Positions 1 to 7,454 of a stretch of 64,000 nucleotides of DNA are shown here, piece by piece. The position numbers and the translations under genes are program-made. Every line of letters begins with the position of its first letter. Position 1 is the first letter of the stretch. The notes under the pieces are model-generated. The model made no database searches. It had not been told where the DNA came from and was given only the letters and a program-made list of their open reading frames with translations. The stretch comes from Cupriavidus pampae (lineage in GTDB: Bacteria > Pseudomonadota > Gammaproteobacteria > Burkholderiales > Burkholderiaceae): positions 558,001 to 622,000 of the forward strand of contig NZ_CAJZAG010000002.1 in the NCBI RefSeq assembly GCF_914271485.1, written 5' to 3'.

Positions 1-2428
1 TGCCGAACGGATGGCAGCCATGGTTTTTCATCACCACGCGCTGGATGCCGCCGGACAGGTCGGTCTTCCAGTTCTTGCCTTCGGCCGCCGTCTTCTCCTC
101 GGCGGTCAGTTCATCCCACCAGTTCAGCTTCTTGAGCAGCACGTGGTCGAACTCGGGATAGCCCATCGTAATTTCCGCACCGAGCGAGCAGGAACCGTCT
201 TCGGCCAATAGATTGACGCCATCGCGCTCCACGCCGAAATTGGCACGGAAGTTACCGCCTCCGTCCATCACATGCTTGCCGGTGTCATACAGGTTCGGCG
301 AACCCGGGTGCTTCAGTTCCGGGTTGCCATAACATGGCCATGGCAGGCCGAAGTAGTCGCCGGTCAGGTCATAGCCGGTGGCGGCATCCTTGCCGCCCTC
401 GCAGCGCAATGTCTTGGCGTTGAACTTCTCCATATTGCGCATGTGGGCCTTGAGCCGTTCCGGCGACTGCCCGGTGTAGCCGATGGTCCAGTGGCTGCGG
501 TTGATCTCGCGCAGAATGGACTCGGGCTCCGGCTCCATCCACGTGCGGCCCGCGCGCTTGACCTCGATCATCTTGTAGTTTTTCGACAGCTCCTTGCCGA
601 AGCCCAGCCTGTCGGCAAACGCCTGCATGAGCGTATGGTCGGGCATCGATTCAAAGAGCGGCTCGATGACCTTCTCGCGCCATTGCAGCGAGCGGTTGGA
701 GGCCGTGCACGACCCTGACGTCTCGAACTGCGTGCAGGCGGGCAGCAGATAGACCGCGCGGTTGGGGTTGACCTTCTCGCCCTCGGCCGGTGGCATGTTG
801 GCCATCGCCGCGGTTGCCGACGGATAGGGGTCGACCACCACCAGCAAGTCCAGCTTGTCCAGCGCCGTTTTCATCTCCAGCCCGCGTGTCTGGGAGTTCG
901 GCGCATGGCCCCAGAAGAACACGCCGCGCACGTTGTTGTCCTGATCGATCAGGTCGTTCTTCTCGGTGACGGTATCAATCCAGCGGGACACGGTGGCGCC
1001 CGACTTCTCCATCATCGCCTGCGAGGCGAACTGTTTCTTGATCCATTCATAATCCACGCCCCAGACGGCCGCGTAGTGCTTCCATGCACCCGTGGCCAGC
1101 CCGTAGTAGCCCGGCAGCGAATCGGGATTTGGCCCCACGTCGGTGGCGCCCTGCACATTGTCGTGCCCGCGGAAGATATTGGCGCCACCACCGGACACCC
1201 CGATATTGCCCAGCGCCAGCTGGACGATGCACGAGGCGCGCACGATGGCATTGCCGATGGTGTGCTGGGTCTGGCCCATGCACCAGACCAGCGTGCTGGG
1301 CCGGTTTTCCGCCATGACCTGGGCGACCATCTTTACCTGTGCCTCCGGCACACCGCACACCTCCTCCACCTTGTCCGGCGTCCAGTTGGCGAGCACGTTC
1401 TCCTTGACCTTGTCCATGCCATACACGCGATCGTGCAGGTACTTGGGATCTTCCCAGCCGTTCTGGAAGATGTGGTACAGCACGCCGAACAGGAAGGCGA
1501 TATCGGTGCCCGAGCGGATGCGCACATAGTGCTCGGCCTTGGCGGCGGTGCGCGTATAGCGCGGGTCCACCACAATGATCTTGCAGCCGTTCTCCTTGGC
1601 ATGCAGCAGATGCAGCATCGACACCGGGTGGGCCTCGGCCGCGTTGGAGCCGATATACAGCGCCGCTTTCGCGTGCTGCATATCGTTGTACGAGTTGGTC
1701 ATCGCCCCGTACCCCCAGGTGTTCGCCACGCCTGCCACCGTAGTGGAGTGGCAGATGCGCGCCTGATGGTCGGTATTGTTGGTGCCGAAGAACGACACCC
1801 ATTTGCGAAGCAGGTATGCCTGCTCGTTGCTGTGCTTGGAGGAGCCGACGAAGAACATCGAATCGGGTCCGCTCTGCTGGCGAATCTCCTTCATCTTTGC
1901 GGTGACCTCGTCGAGCGCCTGATCCCACGTGATGCGCTGGTACTTGCCATTGACGAGTTTCATCGGGTACTTCAGACGGTATTCGCCGTGGCCATGCTCA
2001 CGCAGCGCAGCGCCCTTGGCGCAGTGCGCGCCCATGTTGATGGGCGAATCGAACACCGGGTTTTGCCGTACCCACACGCCGTTCTGCACCACCGCATCGA
2101 CCGCGCAGCCGACCGAACAGTGGCCGCAGACGGTGCGCTTTACCACGATGCTGCCGTCGCCCTTCCCGGCCGCCGCGGCTCCGGCTTTCTCATCGGCCGC
2201 GTCCGCCTTGCGCAGCAGCGCCAATTGCGAGACCGCGAGGCCGGTCCCGACGCCGATACCGGAGCGTTTCAGGAAGCTGCGCCGGTCCATGGTCGGCATG
2301 GCGCCGGCCAGGCCCGCCGCGAGCCGCATGGATAGGCGGCCGGACGTCGCCGCTGCTTTCGCCTGTGTGGTGCCGTCAGCCAGCCGGGTCGATGCGCCCT
2401 GTGCCGCGCGCTTGCGGGTCAAGATCAT
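1..2428 (-). CDS. fdhA: Respiratory formate dehydrogenase catalytic subunit, C-terminus beyond the left edge
   Basis: This subunit oxidises formate at a bis-MGD molybdenum or tungsten centre, probably outside the cytoplasmic membrane. The reading frame stays open from 2428 to the window edge. ATG 2428 is preceded by a GAGGTGA ribosome-binding site. About 40 residues of unusual N-terminal leader come before a Tat motif (DRRSFLKR) and hydrophobic stretch. Next is a 4Fe-4S motif, CGHCSVGC followed by a later Cys, then the molybdopterin oxidoreductase fold. The metal-ligand position is ARICHSTTV, so the ligand is Cys (codon 1751-1753), not selenocysteine. It is the last gene visible in the minus-strand operon that includes TorD and DUF3305/3306; a beta subunit is expected just off the left edge. 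The family call is secure. Whether Mo or W is used cannot be read from the sequence. Confidence 0.93.
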   Translation of the reverse strand, partial: MILTRKRAAQGASTRLADGTTQAKAAATSGRLSMRLAAGLAGAMPTMDRRSFLKRSGIGVGTGLAVSQLALLRKADAADEKAGAAAAGKGDGSIVVKRTVCGHCSVGCAVDAVVQNGVWVRQNPVFDSPINMGAHCAKGAALREHGHGEYRLKYPMKLVNGKYQRITWDQALDEVTAKMKEIRQQSGPDSMFFVGSSKHSNEQAYLLRKWVSFFGTNNTDHQARICHSTTVAGVANTWGYGAMTNSYNDMQHAKAALYIGSNAAEAHPVSMLHLLHAKENGCKIIVVDPRYTRTAAKAEHYVRIRSGTDIAFLFGVLYHIFQNGWEDPKYLHDRVYGMDKVKENVLANWTPDKVEEVCGVPEAQVKMVAQVMAENRPSTLVWCMGQTQHTIGNAIVRASCIVQLALGNIGVSGGGANIFRGHDNVQGATDVGPNPDSLPGYYGLATGAWKHYAAVWGVDYEWIKKQFASQAMMEKSGATVSRWIDTVTEKNDLIDQDNNVRGVFFWGHAPNSQTRGLEMKTALDKLDLLVVVDPYPSATAAMANMPPAEGEKVNPNRAVYLLPACTQFETSGSCTASNRSLQWREKVIEPLFESMPDHTLMQAFADRLGFGKELSKNYKMIEVKRAGRTWMEPEPESILREINRSHWTIGYTGQSPERLKAHMRNMEKFNAKTLRCEGGKDAATGYDLTGDYFGLPWPCYGNPELKHPGSPNLYDTGKHVMDGGGNFRANFGVERDGVNLLAEDGSCSLGAEITMGYPEFDHVLLKKLNWWDELTAEEKTAAEGKNWKTDLSGGIQRVVMKNHGCHPFG

Positions 2429-2485
2429 GTCTCACCTCGAAAGAGGAAAGCGGAACTTCAGCAAAAACCGGAGACGCGAACGCGC

Positions 2486-2701
2486 CTATACCAGCGTCGA
2501 CCGGTAGTACTTGCGAATATGCTCGGAAACCCGATAACCCTTGTGGTCCGAGGATACGTCGGTGGACTCGGGAATGGCGGCGTTCCGGGGTGAGGTCACC
2601 GGACTACGCGCGGTAAGCGCCGCGGCGCCGGCAGCCGCCGTAACAACACCAGCACCGGCGAGAAAGTTCCGGCGCGCGACCTTGGGTTGCGTCTCTTTCA
2701 T
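2486..2701 (-). CDS. Small Tat-signal protein of the formate dehydrogenase locus
   Basis: This 71-residue protein consists of a twin-arginine signal (KVARRNFLAGAG, then an alanine-rich hydrophobic segment) and a short polar tail ending HIRKYYRSTLV. It matches the small Tat-target family regularly found beside formate dehydrogenase catalytic genes. Its role is not established; an accessory or anchoring part of the exported enzyme is a reasonable guess. I chose ATG 2701 (MKETQPK) because the Tat motif then lies near the N-terminus; an upstream in-frame ATG at 2731 would add ten residues. Neither start has a strong Shine-Dalgarno. It sits 57 bp upstream of fdhA in the same orientation. Confidence 0.75.
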   Translation of the reverse strand: MKETQPKVARRNFLAGAGVVTAAAGAAALTARSPVTSPRNAAIPESTDVSSDHKGYRVSEHIRKYYRSTLV

Positions 2702-2750
2702 GTGGGGCACCCGTCTGTTCGGCATTGGCATGCCGGTGTGTGAGTTTCTT

Positions 2751-2766
2751 ATGCGTTGTTACGCAT
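2751..2766. promoter_or_regulatory. Short perfect inverted repeat upstream of the Tat protein and fdhA
   Basis: ATGCGT-TGTT-ACGCAT is a perfect 6-bp inverted repeat in the gap between torD and the Tat-protein gene. The octamer TTACGCAT also occurs upstream of the other formate dehydrogenase operon, at about 7335-7342. It could be a regulator site or a small mRNA hairpin between operon genes. The evidence is symmetry and the shared octamer only. Confidence 0.3.
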
Positions 2767-2833
2767 ATTCTAGGAACAAAGCGGCGGGAAGAACATGACA
2801 ATTGCGGGTTAATCCGGACGCGCATCTGCAAAT

Positions 2834-3463
2834 TCAGTGCATTTCCAGCGCTACGGCTTCGATTTCCGCAAAGGCCCGCATCAGGTCGGCCACGCCTCGA
2901 TAGAAGCGCGCTTGCGGATGACCATTTAATGCATCGCACAATTTCCCGACCCAAGGCTGCAGGTGCTGCGCGAAGAAACGTTGCTGCTCGCCCAGATTGG
3001 ATACGCCAGGGTCTTCGCCGGCCACGAGGAACCGCATGACCTCGCACAGCGTGGCGATGTGATCCTCGGTTTCGCTGACGTCTTCGTGTCGGACCAGTCC
3101 GTAGCGCGCGAGGTTGTCGCGCAAGGCGATCAGGGGGCGCTCGTTCATGAAGCCGGTCAGGTAAAACGACCCATAAAGAATGACTTCGGGGCGGCCCACC
3201 CCAACGAAGAGCTCGCGGTACTCCTCGCCCGTCTCCGCCTCAGTGGCGACCGATGCGGCGTCGCACAATGCATTCCATGCGCGGCCCAGCACGGTCTCCG
3301 CGTCTTCGCCGTGTGCACGGCCGGCCGCGATATGCCGTAGCAACGCCGCGTCCGGGGCGCGGTAGAACAGCGTGGCCAGCAGGCCGTACAAGTCGGCGCG
3401 GGCAATATCTTCGTCGTCGTCAGGTACGGCGGCGCTCAGCTGAATGGGCTGGAAATCTGTCAT
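2834..3463 (-). CDS. TorD/DmsD-family chaperone for the exported formate dehydrogenase
   Basis: This 209-residue cytoplasmic protein is predicted to be all-helical and belongs to the TorD family. These chaperones bind Tat leaders of molybdoenzymes and hold the apoprotein until cofactor is inserted. Supporting features are the family length, the early ADLYGLLATLFYRAP segment, the central YRELFVGVGRPEVILYGSFY block typical of TorD proteins, and a C-terminal helical region with paired aromatics. It lies between the polyferredoxin gene and the Tat/FdhA genes, so FdhA is the expected client. ATG 3463 is the first in-frame start and no better internal site is seen. Confidence 0.88.
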   Translation of the reverse strand: MTDFQPIQLSAAVPDDDEDIARADLYGLLATLFYRAPDAALLRHIAAGRAHGEDAETVLGRAWNALCDAASVATEAETGEEYRELFVGVGRPEVILYGSFYLTGFMNERPLIALRDNLARYGLVRHEDVSETEDHIATLCEVMRFLVAGEDPGVSNLGEQQRFFAQHLQPWVGKLCDALNGHPQARFYRGVADLMRAFAEIEAVALEMH

Positions 3464-3488
3464 GTCGCGATGGTTATCGTCTGGCCGG

Positions 3489-5642
3489 TTACCGGAGGGT
3501 GGCGCCGCTGACAGTCCCCGGGTCGCGTTCCATCATATCGACCACGCGGCAATCGGCACACATCTTCAAACGCTCGGCGGCCGCGCCAGCAAACGCCGGA
3601 TGCCCGGCCAGGCGGACCAGCATCGACTCCACCAGCTGCGCAGTACCGAACGGCTTGTTGCAGCGCACGCAGTGGAACGGGCGTGTCTCAGCCAGCGTGA
3701 CGGGTCGTCGTACCGAGTCCTCAGTCAGCAGGCGCGGCACGAGCGTGATCGCATCCTCCGGGCAGGTCTTTTCGCACAAGCCGCATTGCACGCAGTTGCG
3801 CTCGACAAAACTCAGCACCGGTTGCTCGGGGTTATCACGCAGCGCCTGACTTGGGCAGGTCCCCACGCAGGCCATGCACAAGGTGCACCTTGCCGTGTCC
3901 ACCATCACCGCGCCGAGGGGCGCCGCGGCCGGCAGCGGCACCACGCCAGTCGGCATCGGTGCATGCCGCACCAGATGATCGAGTGTGAAATCCAGCATCT
4001 CGCGCTTGGCGGCGATGGCACCGAACGCCGCCGGCGGCAATGCATGACGGGTGGGCCGCAGCGCCGCGAGACGAGCGTCGAGGGCGTCCGCATCGCCGGC
4101 CTCGATCACGCACACCGCATCGCCGTCGTAGCCGAGGCCGGCCAGCAGCGTGTTGGCCACGTCCATCTGCTCACGCAGCGCAATGCGATACTGCGGTGCC
4201 TCGTCGCCGGTAAGCAGCACCGCCACGCGCGACGCGCCCCAGCACAGCGCCGCCAGCCAAAGCTCCAGCCCCACCGCCGCCGGATGAAACACCGATACCG
4301 GCATCACGTTCGGCGGCATGCCTTGCGCCTGACCGGCGCGCGCCGCGCGGCCGAGCGCCAGGATAGGCGGCGTACCGGAAGCTTCGCCGTGCAGCAACAC
4401 TACGGCATCGCGACCACCCGCCGAACGATAGGCCGACAGCAGCGTGCGCAAGCGCTTGCCCAGTTCCTCGGGCCCCGGATACGCGTAGCTGATGGCGCCG
4501 CTCGGGCACACCGTGGTACACGCACCGCAGCCCATGCAGAGATTCGGCGTGACCTCGATGCGGCCCTTGCCGTCATGCCATTTAGAGACTATCGCCTGCG
4601 TCGAGCAGATATCGATACAAGCCGTGCAGCCGGTGGTCTGGTTGCGCCCGTGGGCACACAGGTTCTCCTTGTAGCGGAAGAACTTCGGCTTCTCGAACTC
4701 GCCCACCAGCTGGCTCAGCGCCAGCGCCTGTTGTTGCTGACGCAAGGCATCCCCCGCCGCGTGCAGGTAACCCTGCGGAGGCTGGTGCATGGTGAAGGCT
4801 GCCGCATCGTTGAGGTCGAAGATCAGATCGAAGCGACCTTCGGCAGTTGCCAGCGGCCGGTCGAAATCGATGGCCGCCGCCGCGCCACAGGCACGCACGC
4901 AATCGCGATGTGCGCGGCAGCGGTCCATGTCGATCTGATAACTGAAGTCGATCGCGTTTTCCGGACAGGCTTCGATACACGCGTTGCACCGCGTGCAGAG
5001 GTCCAGATCGATAGGATTGCCGTGCCCTGCTCCGGTGTCCCACGTGGCGTCGAACGCGCCGAGCCAGCCCGTCAGCGTGCGTAGCGTGCCGCTGTGCACC
5101 GGGTACGCGCGCGCGGCGGGCGCGGCGCCAGCTGTCACGCGCGTATCGCCGGCGGACAGCAGGACCGTGACTTCGAGCGACATGGCGGCGAAGTGCTCGG
5201 CCCACGGCAACGCGCGATCGGCTGGGCCCATCACGAGCACTGCGCCATCGGAACGGTAGTCCACCACCGGCACGGGCTCCGGTTCGGGCAACGCCGCTAC
5301 GGCCAGCAGCGCGGCGATCTTGGCATTCGCGGTCTTGGGATCGCGCCGCGCGCCCTGCGACCAGCCGCCGGTCTCGCGTATGTTCACGAAGCGCACGGGC
5401 GCGGCGACCATGGGTCGGCCATTGCTGCCGCTGGCGGTCTGCGAGGCGACCTCGGCAAACAGGTGCTGCTCCTGCGTGCAGGCGACGATCACGTCGTCCA
5501 CCCCGTCGAGGGCGGCCGTGAAGTCGCCGATCTCCCTGCGGCACAGCAGCCGATGAACCTTCAAGGGCCCACCATGGGCCTGCGACAACGCTGCGCCATC
5601 CAGCGGCATCGTGTCATTGCAATTGCAAATCAGCGTGGGCAT
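3489..5642 (-). CDS. Multi-cluster 4Fe-4S protein (polyferredoxin) of the formate dehydrogenase locus
   Basis: This large cytoplasmic-type iron-sulfur protein has 717 residues and no signal peptide. Cysteine motifs include CTRCNACIEACP (about 216-227), C242/C248/C252, CTACIDIC plus C329 (329-346), CMGCGACTTVCP (369-380), CTLCMACVGTCP (about 575) and CVQCGLCEKTCP (about 605). A C-terminal pair of CxxC motifs (CVRC and CADC) resembles a zinc ribbon. This would support at least five 4Fe-4S clusters, so an electron-wire role with the dehydrogenase is likely. The first 200 residues have CNC and other Cys but no ferredoxin pattern. Similar proteins are annotated only as 4Fe-4S binding proteins in such loci. 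Its redox partner is not known to me. Confidence 0.85.
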   Translation of the reverse strand: MPTLICNCNDTMPLDGAALSQAHGGPLKVHRLLCRREIGDFTAALDGVDDVIVACTQEQHLFAEVASQTASGSNGRPMVAAPVRFVNIRETGGWSQGARRDPKTANAKIAALLAVAALPEPEPVPVVDYRSDGAVLVMGPADRALPWAEHFAAMSLEVTVLLSAGDTRVTAGAAPAARAYPVHSGTLRTLTGWLGAFDATWDTGAGHGNPIDLDLCTRCNACIEACPENAIDFSYQIDMDRCRAHRDCVRACGAAAAIDFDRPLATAEGRFDLIFDLNDAAAFTMHQPPQGYLHAAGDALRQQQQALALSQLVGEFEKPKFFRYKENLCAHGRNQTTGCTACIDICSTQAIVSKWHDGKGRIEVTPNLCMGCGACTTVCPSGAISYAYPGPEELGKRLRTLLSAYRSAGGRDAVVLLHGEASGTPPILALGRAARAGQAQGMPPNVMPVSVFHPAAVGLELWLAALCWGASRVAVLLTGDEAPQYRIALREQMDVANTLLAGLGYDGDAVCVIEAGDADALDARLAALRPTRHALPPAAFGAIAAKREMLDFTLDHLVRHAPMPTGVVPLPAAAPLGAVMVDTARCTLCMACVGTCPSQALRDNPEQPVLSFVERNCVQCGLCEKTCPEDAITLVPRLLTEDSVRRPVTLAETRPFHCVRCNKPFGTAQLVESMLVRLAGHPAFAGAAAERLKMCADCRVVDMMERDPGTVSGATLR

Positions 5643-5749
5643 GGCGAAGGTAGCTGACCGGTCCGAATACCCTTCTTTGAGGGTTGCGGGCCGGCGATTT
5701 GTGGGGAGTTTTTATTGTAGGCCCAGCATATCCGCCGGCCTACGCGTAG

Positions 5750-6301
5750 TTATCCGGGTGTTGTCCCGCCATCTTGCCCTGTTCGTTCGGGCTTGCTGGC
5801 ATCGTCCTGCGTTGCATCGGGGATCGCTGCGGTCTGCACGAGGGGCTCCGGTAGCGCAACCGCTTCCATCGTTTCGTTTGTTTCCGCGCTCTCTTCGACA
5901 TCGAAAAGTTTGAGCGTCTCGGACTGTCGCAGCCGGCGCAGGATGTCCGGAGGAATCGGGTCCGGCTTGCCGTAGTCGTCGATATAGGTATCGAGGCCGT
6001 CCATCACATTGAAGTGCGGGTCGGCAAACAGTGTCCTGAGTGCGGCGCGCTTGACGCTCTCGTCCACGCCGCGCGCGACAAAACGCGCGACATTGTCGCC
6101 TGGCTGCAATAGCGCCACGTCAGCCATGGTCGGCAGATCGGCCGGCGCTTCCGTGACCGCTGGGGTCTCTGGCGCGACGGCGATCGGTGATTGAGCGAGC
6201 GGGACCGGTGCGGGAGCGGCTGGCTCGTCGGGCACAGTGGCGCCCTCTCGCACCGCAGTCTTGCGGCGCGACCAGCGCGACAGGAAGGACGAATCGCTCA
6301 T
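5750..6301 (-). CDS. DUF3306 protein of the formate dehydrogenase locus
   Basis: This 183-residue protein starts SSFLSRWSRRK, the typical opening of DUF3306 proteins. A Pro/Ala-rich, low-complexity linker follows, then a conserved block around residues 65-130 (LPTMADVALL, ADPHFNVMDGLDTYIDDYG) and a disordered acidic tail. The family occurs with DUF3305 beside formate dehydrogenases and has no established function; an assembly or quality-control role is inference. It starts 15 nt after the DUF3305 gene, so the two are probably co-translated. The 107-bp gap downstream, before the polyferredoxin gene in plus coordinates, holds nothing I recognise. Confidence 0.85.
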   Translation of the reverse strand: MSDSSFLSRWSRRKTAVREGATVPDEPAAPAPVPLAQSPIAVAPETPAVTEAPADLPTMADVALLQPGDNVARFVARGVDESVKRAALRTLFADPHFNVMDGLDTYIDDYGKPDPIPPDILRRLRQSETLKLFDVEESAETNETMEAVALPEPLVQTAAIPDATQDDASKPERTGQDGGTTPG

Positions 6302-6316
6302 GGTTGCCCGCCCTCG

Positions 6317-6838
6317 TCAGTAACGCGCGCGATCTTCCGGCGCCTTGAACGACTCCGGCCGGCGGCGCTGTTTGGGTTCAGGGCGGTAGTTCTGGTCAAC
6401 GTAGGCCTGTAGCCAGATGCGCTGGTCAGGTGCCAGCGGTACGTTTTCCACCGTTTCGCCGGCGTCGAGCCAGCGTCCGGCCTCGTTGTACGACAGTGAG
6501 ACTGTGATGGGGACCGGTCGTGCCTCGTCCGCGGGAACGTCTTCCTGCATGCGCCACTGCACGAACCAGCAGGGCTGCACCGAGGTGAGATTGAGGTAGT
6601 AGCCTTCGCCCTGGTCGCGAAAAAGCGCGACCTCGAAGCCGGGATAAAGCCAGCGCGCGCCATGCTCGTCCTGCTCCAGGCGCATGGGCGCGATGCCAAA
6701 CTCGCCCAGGTCTGGCCAGACCGCCTCGAGCTCCCATTTCCATGGCTGCCAGCGGCTCGCCAGCGCGACCCTGCGCATGACCACCGCCACGGTAACCGCC
6801 GGACGGACCTGCGACACTGACTCGGCACTAGGATTCAC
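6317..6838 (-). CDS. DUF3305 protein, first gene of the minus-strand formate dehydrogenase operon
   Basis: This 173-residue protein carries the DUF3305 hallmark segment (VVMRRVALASRWQPWKWE, about residues 19-36). A beta-rich body with many Trp residues and a basic C-terminal tail follow. The start is GTG at 6838, six nucleotides after a GGAG ribosome-binding site. It is the promoter-proximal gene of the operon running DUF3305, DUF3306, polyferredoxin, torD, Tat protein, fdhA. Function is unknown; the constant pairing with formate dehydrogenases suggests maturation or interaction with the membrane-side complex. The divergent regulator gene starts 77 bp away. Confidence 0.85.
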   Translation of the reverse strand: MNPSAESVSQVRPAVTVAVVMRRVALASRWQPWKWELEAVWPDLGEFGIAPMRLEQDEHGARWLYPGFEVALFRDQGEGYYLNLTSVQPCWFVQWRMQEDVPADEARPVPITVSLSYNEAGRWLDAGETVENVPLAPDQRIWLQAYVDQNYRPEPKQRRRPESFKAPEDRARY

Positions 6839-6915
6839 GGCAGACTCCGTTTATTCCCGCGTACATGGATGTTGCTGAGCGTATCACACGTCCGGAATCG
6901 CCGATAATCCACGCC

Positions 6916-7308
6916 ATGAAACCGACGCTCACCACTTCGTCCGTGGACGAGAAAGCCCGCTTTCGGGTCGAAATCAAGCACGCCATCGCCATCGGCCCCG
7001 GCAAGGCCGATGTGCTCCAGGGGATCGCCGAAACGGGATCGATCGCCGAAACGGGCAGAAGACTGGGTATGAGCTACCAGAAGATCTGGACCCTCGTCTC
7101 GGCCATGAATGTCGACTTCGTCGAGCCACTGGTGCTCAAGCAACGTGGCGGCGCATCCGGCGGCGGAGCACAACTTACCGAGACAGGCGAGCAGGTGCTC
7201 AGGGTCTATCGGGCCATCGAACAGGAGGCGCAGCGGGCTATCGCCAAGCGTTTACCCGAACTACTTATGCTGATCCGACCCGACAGCCGCGAGGCGAATC
7301 GCGACTAA
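6916..7308 (+). CDS. ModE-type winged-helix regulator lacking the TOBE metal-binding domain
   Basis: This 130-residue protein matches the N-terminal DNA-binding domain of ModE (LysR-like winged helix): KHAIAIGPGKADVLQGIAET, then GSIAETGRRLGMSYQKIW as the helix-turn-helix, then a wing around GGGAQLTETGEQVL. ModE normally carries C-terminal molybdate/tungstate-binding TOBE domains; here the protein ends soon after a helix and has none. It therefore either senses nothing directly or pairs with another protein. I preferred ATG 6916 because family homology begins there; an in-frame ATG at 6865 would add 17 residues. It lies between two formate dehydrogenase operons and a tungstate transporter, which makes them likely targets. 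Confidence 0.8.
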   Translation: MKPTLTTSSVDEKARFRVEIKHAIAIGPGKADVLQGIAETGSIAETGRRLGMSYQKIWTLVSAMNVDFVEPLVLKQRGGASGGGAQLTETGEQVLRVYRAIEQEAQRAIAKRLPELLMLIRPDSREANRD

Positions 7309-7354
7309 AGCCATTTCGGCGCAAAAGTACATATTTACGCATGTCCCTGCCTTT

Positions 7355-7378
7355 CGTTATATTAAAAAAAAGATATCG
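7355..7378. promoter_or_regulatory. Putative ModE box before the soluble formate dehydrogenase operon
   Basis: The sequence is CGTTATAT, eight A/T-rich bases, then AGATATCG. The half-sites are related by imperfect dyad symmetry (6 of 8). The left half equals the classic enterobacterial ModE half-site CGTTATAT, and the 8+8+8 spacing matches the E. coli modA operator as I remember it. It lies about 77 bp upstream of the fdwB start codon and downstream of the ModE-like gene. Binding is inferred, not shown. Confidence 0.45.
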
Positions 7379-7454
7379 GTCCCACCCCCACAACTATCTG
7401 TAAGCGGCACGCATAAGTACGCCTTGTGCAGCGCCCGCGAAGCAGCGGAGACGC

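Noticed and set aside
1751..1753. Possible selenocysteine in FdhA
   Set aside because: The codon at the metal-ligand position reads TGC (Cys) on the coding strand, not TGA. FdwA also has Cys there.
7309..7454. Molybdenum-cofactor riboswitch before fdwB
   Set aside because: I could not find a conserved multi-stem structure; the only recognisable element is the DNA-level ModE-like box.
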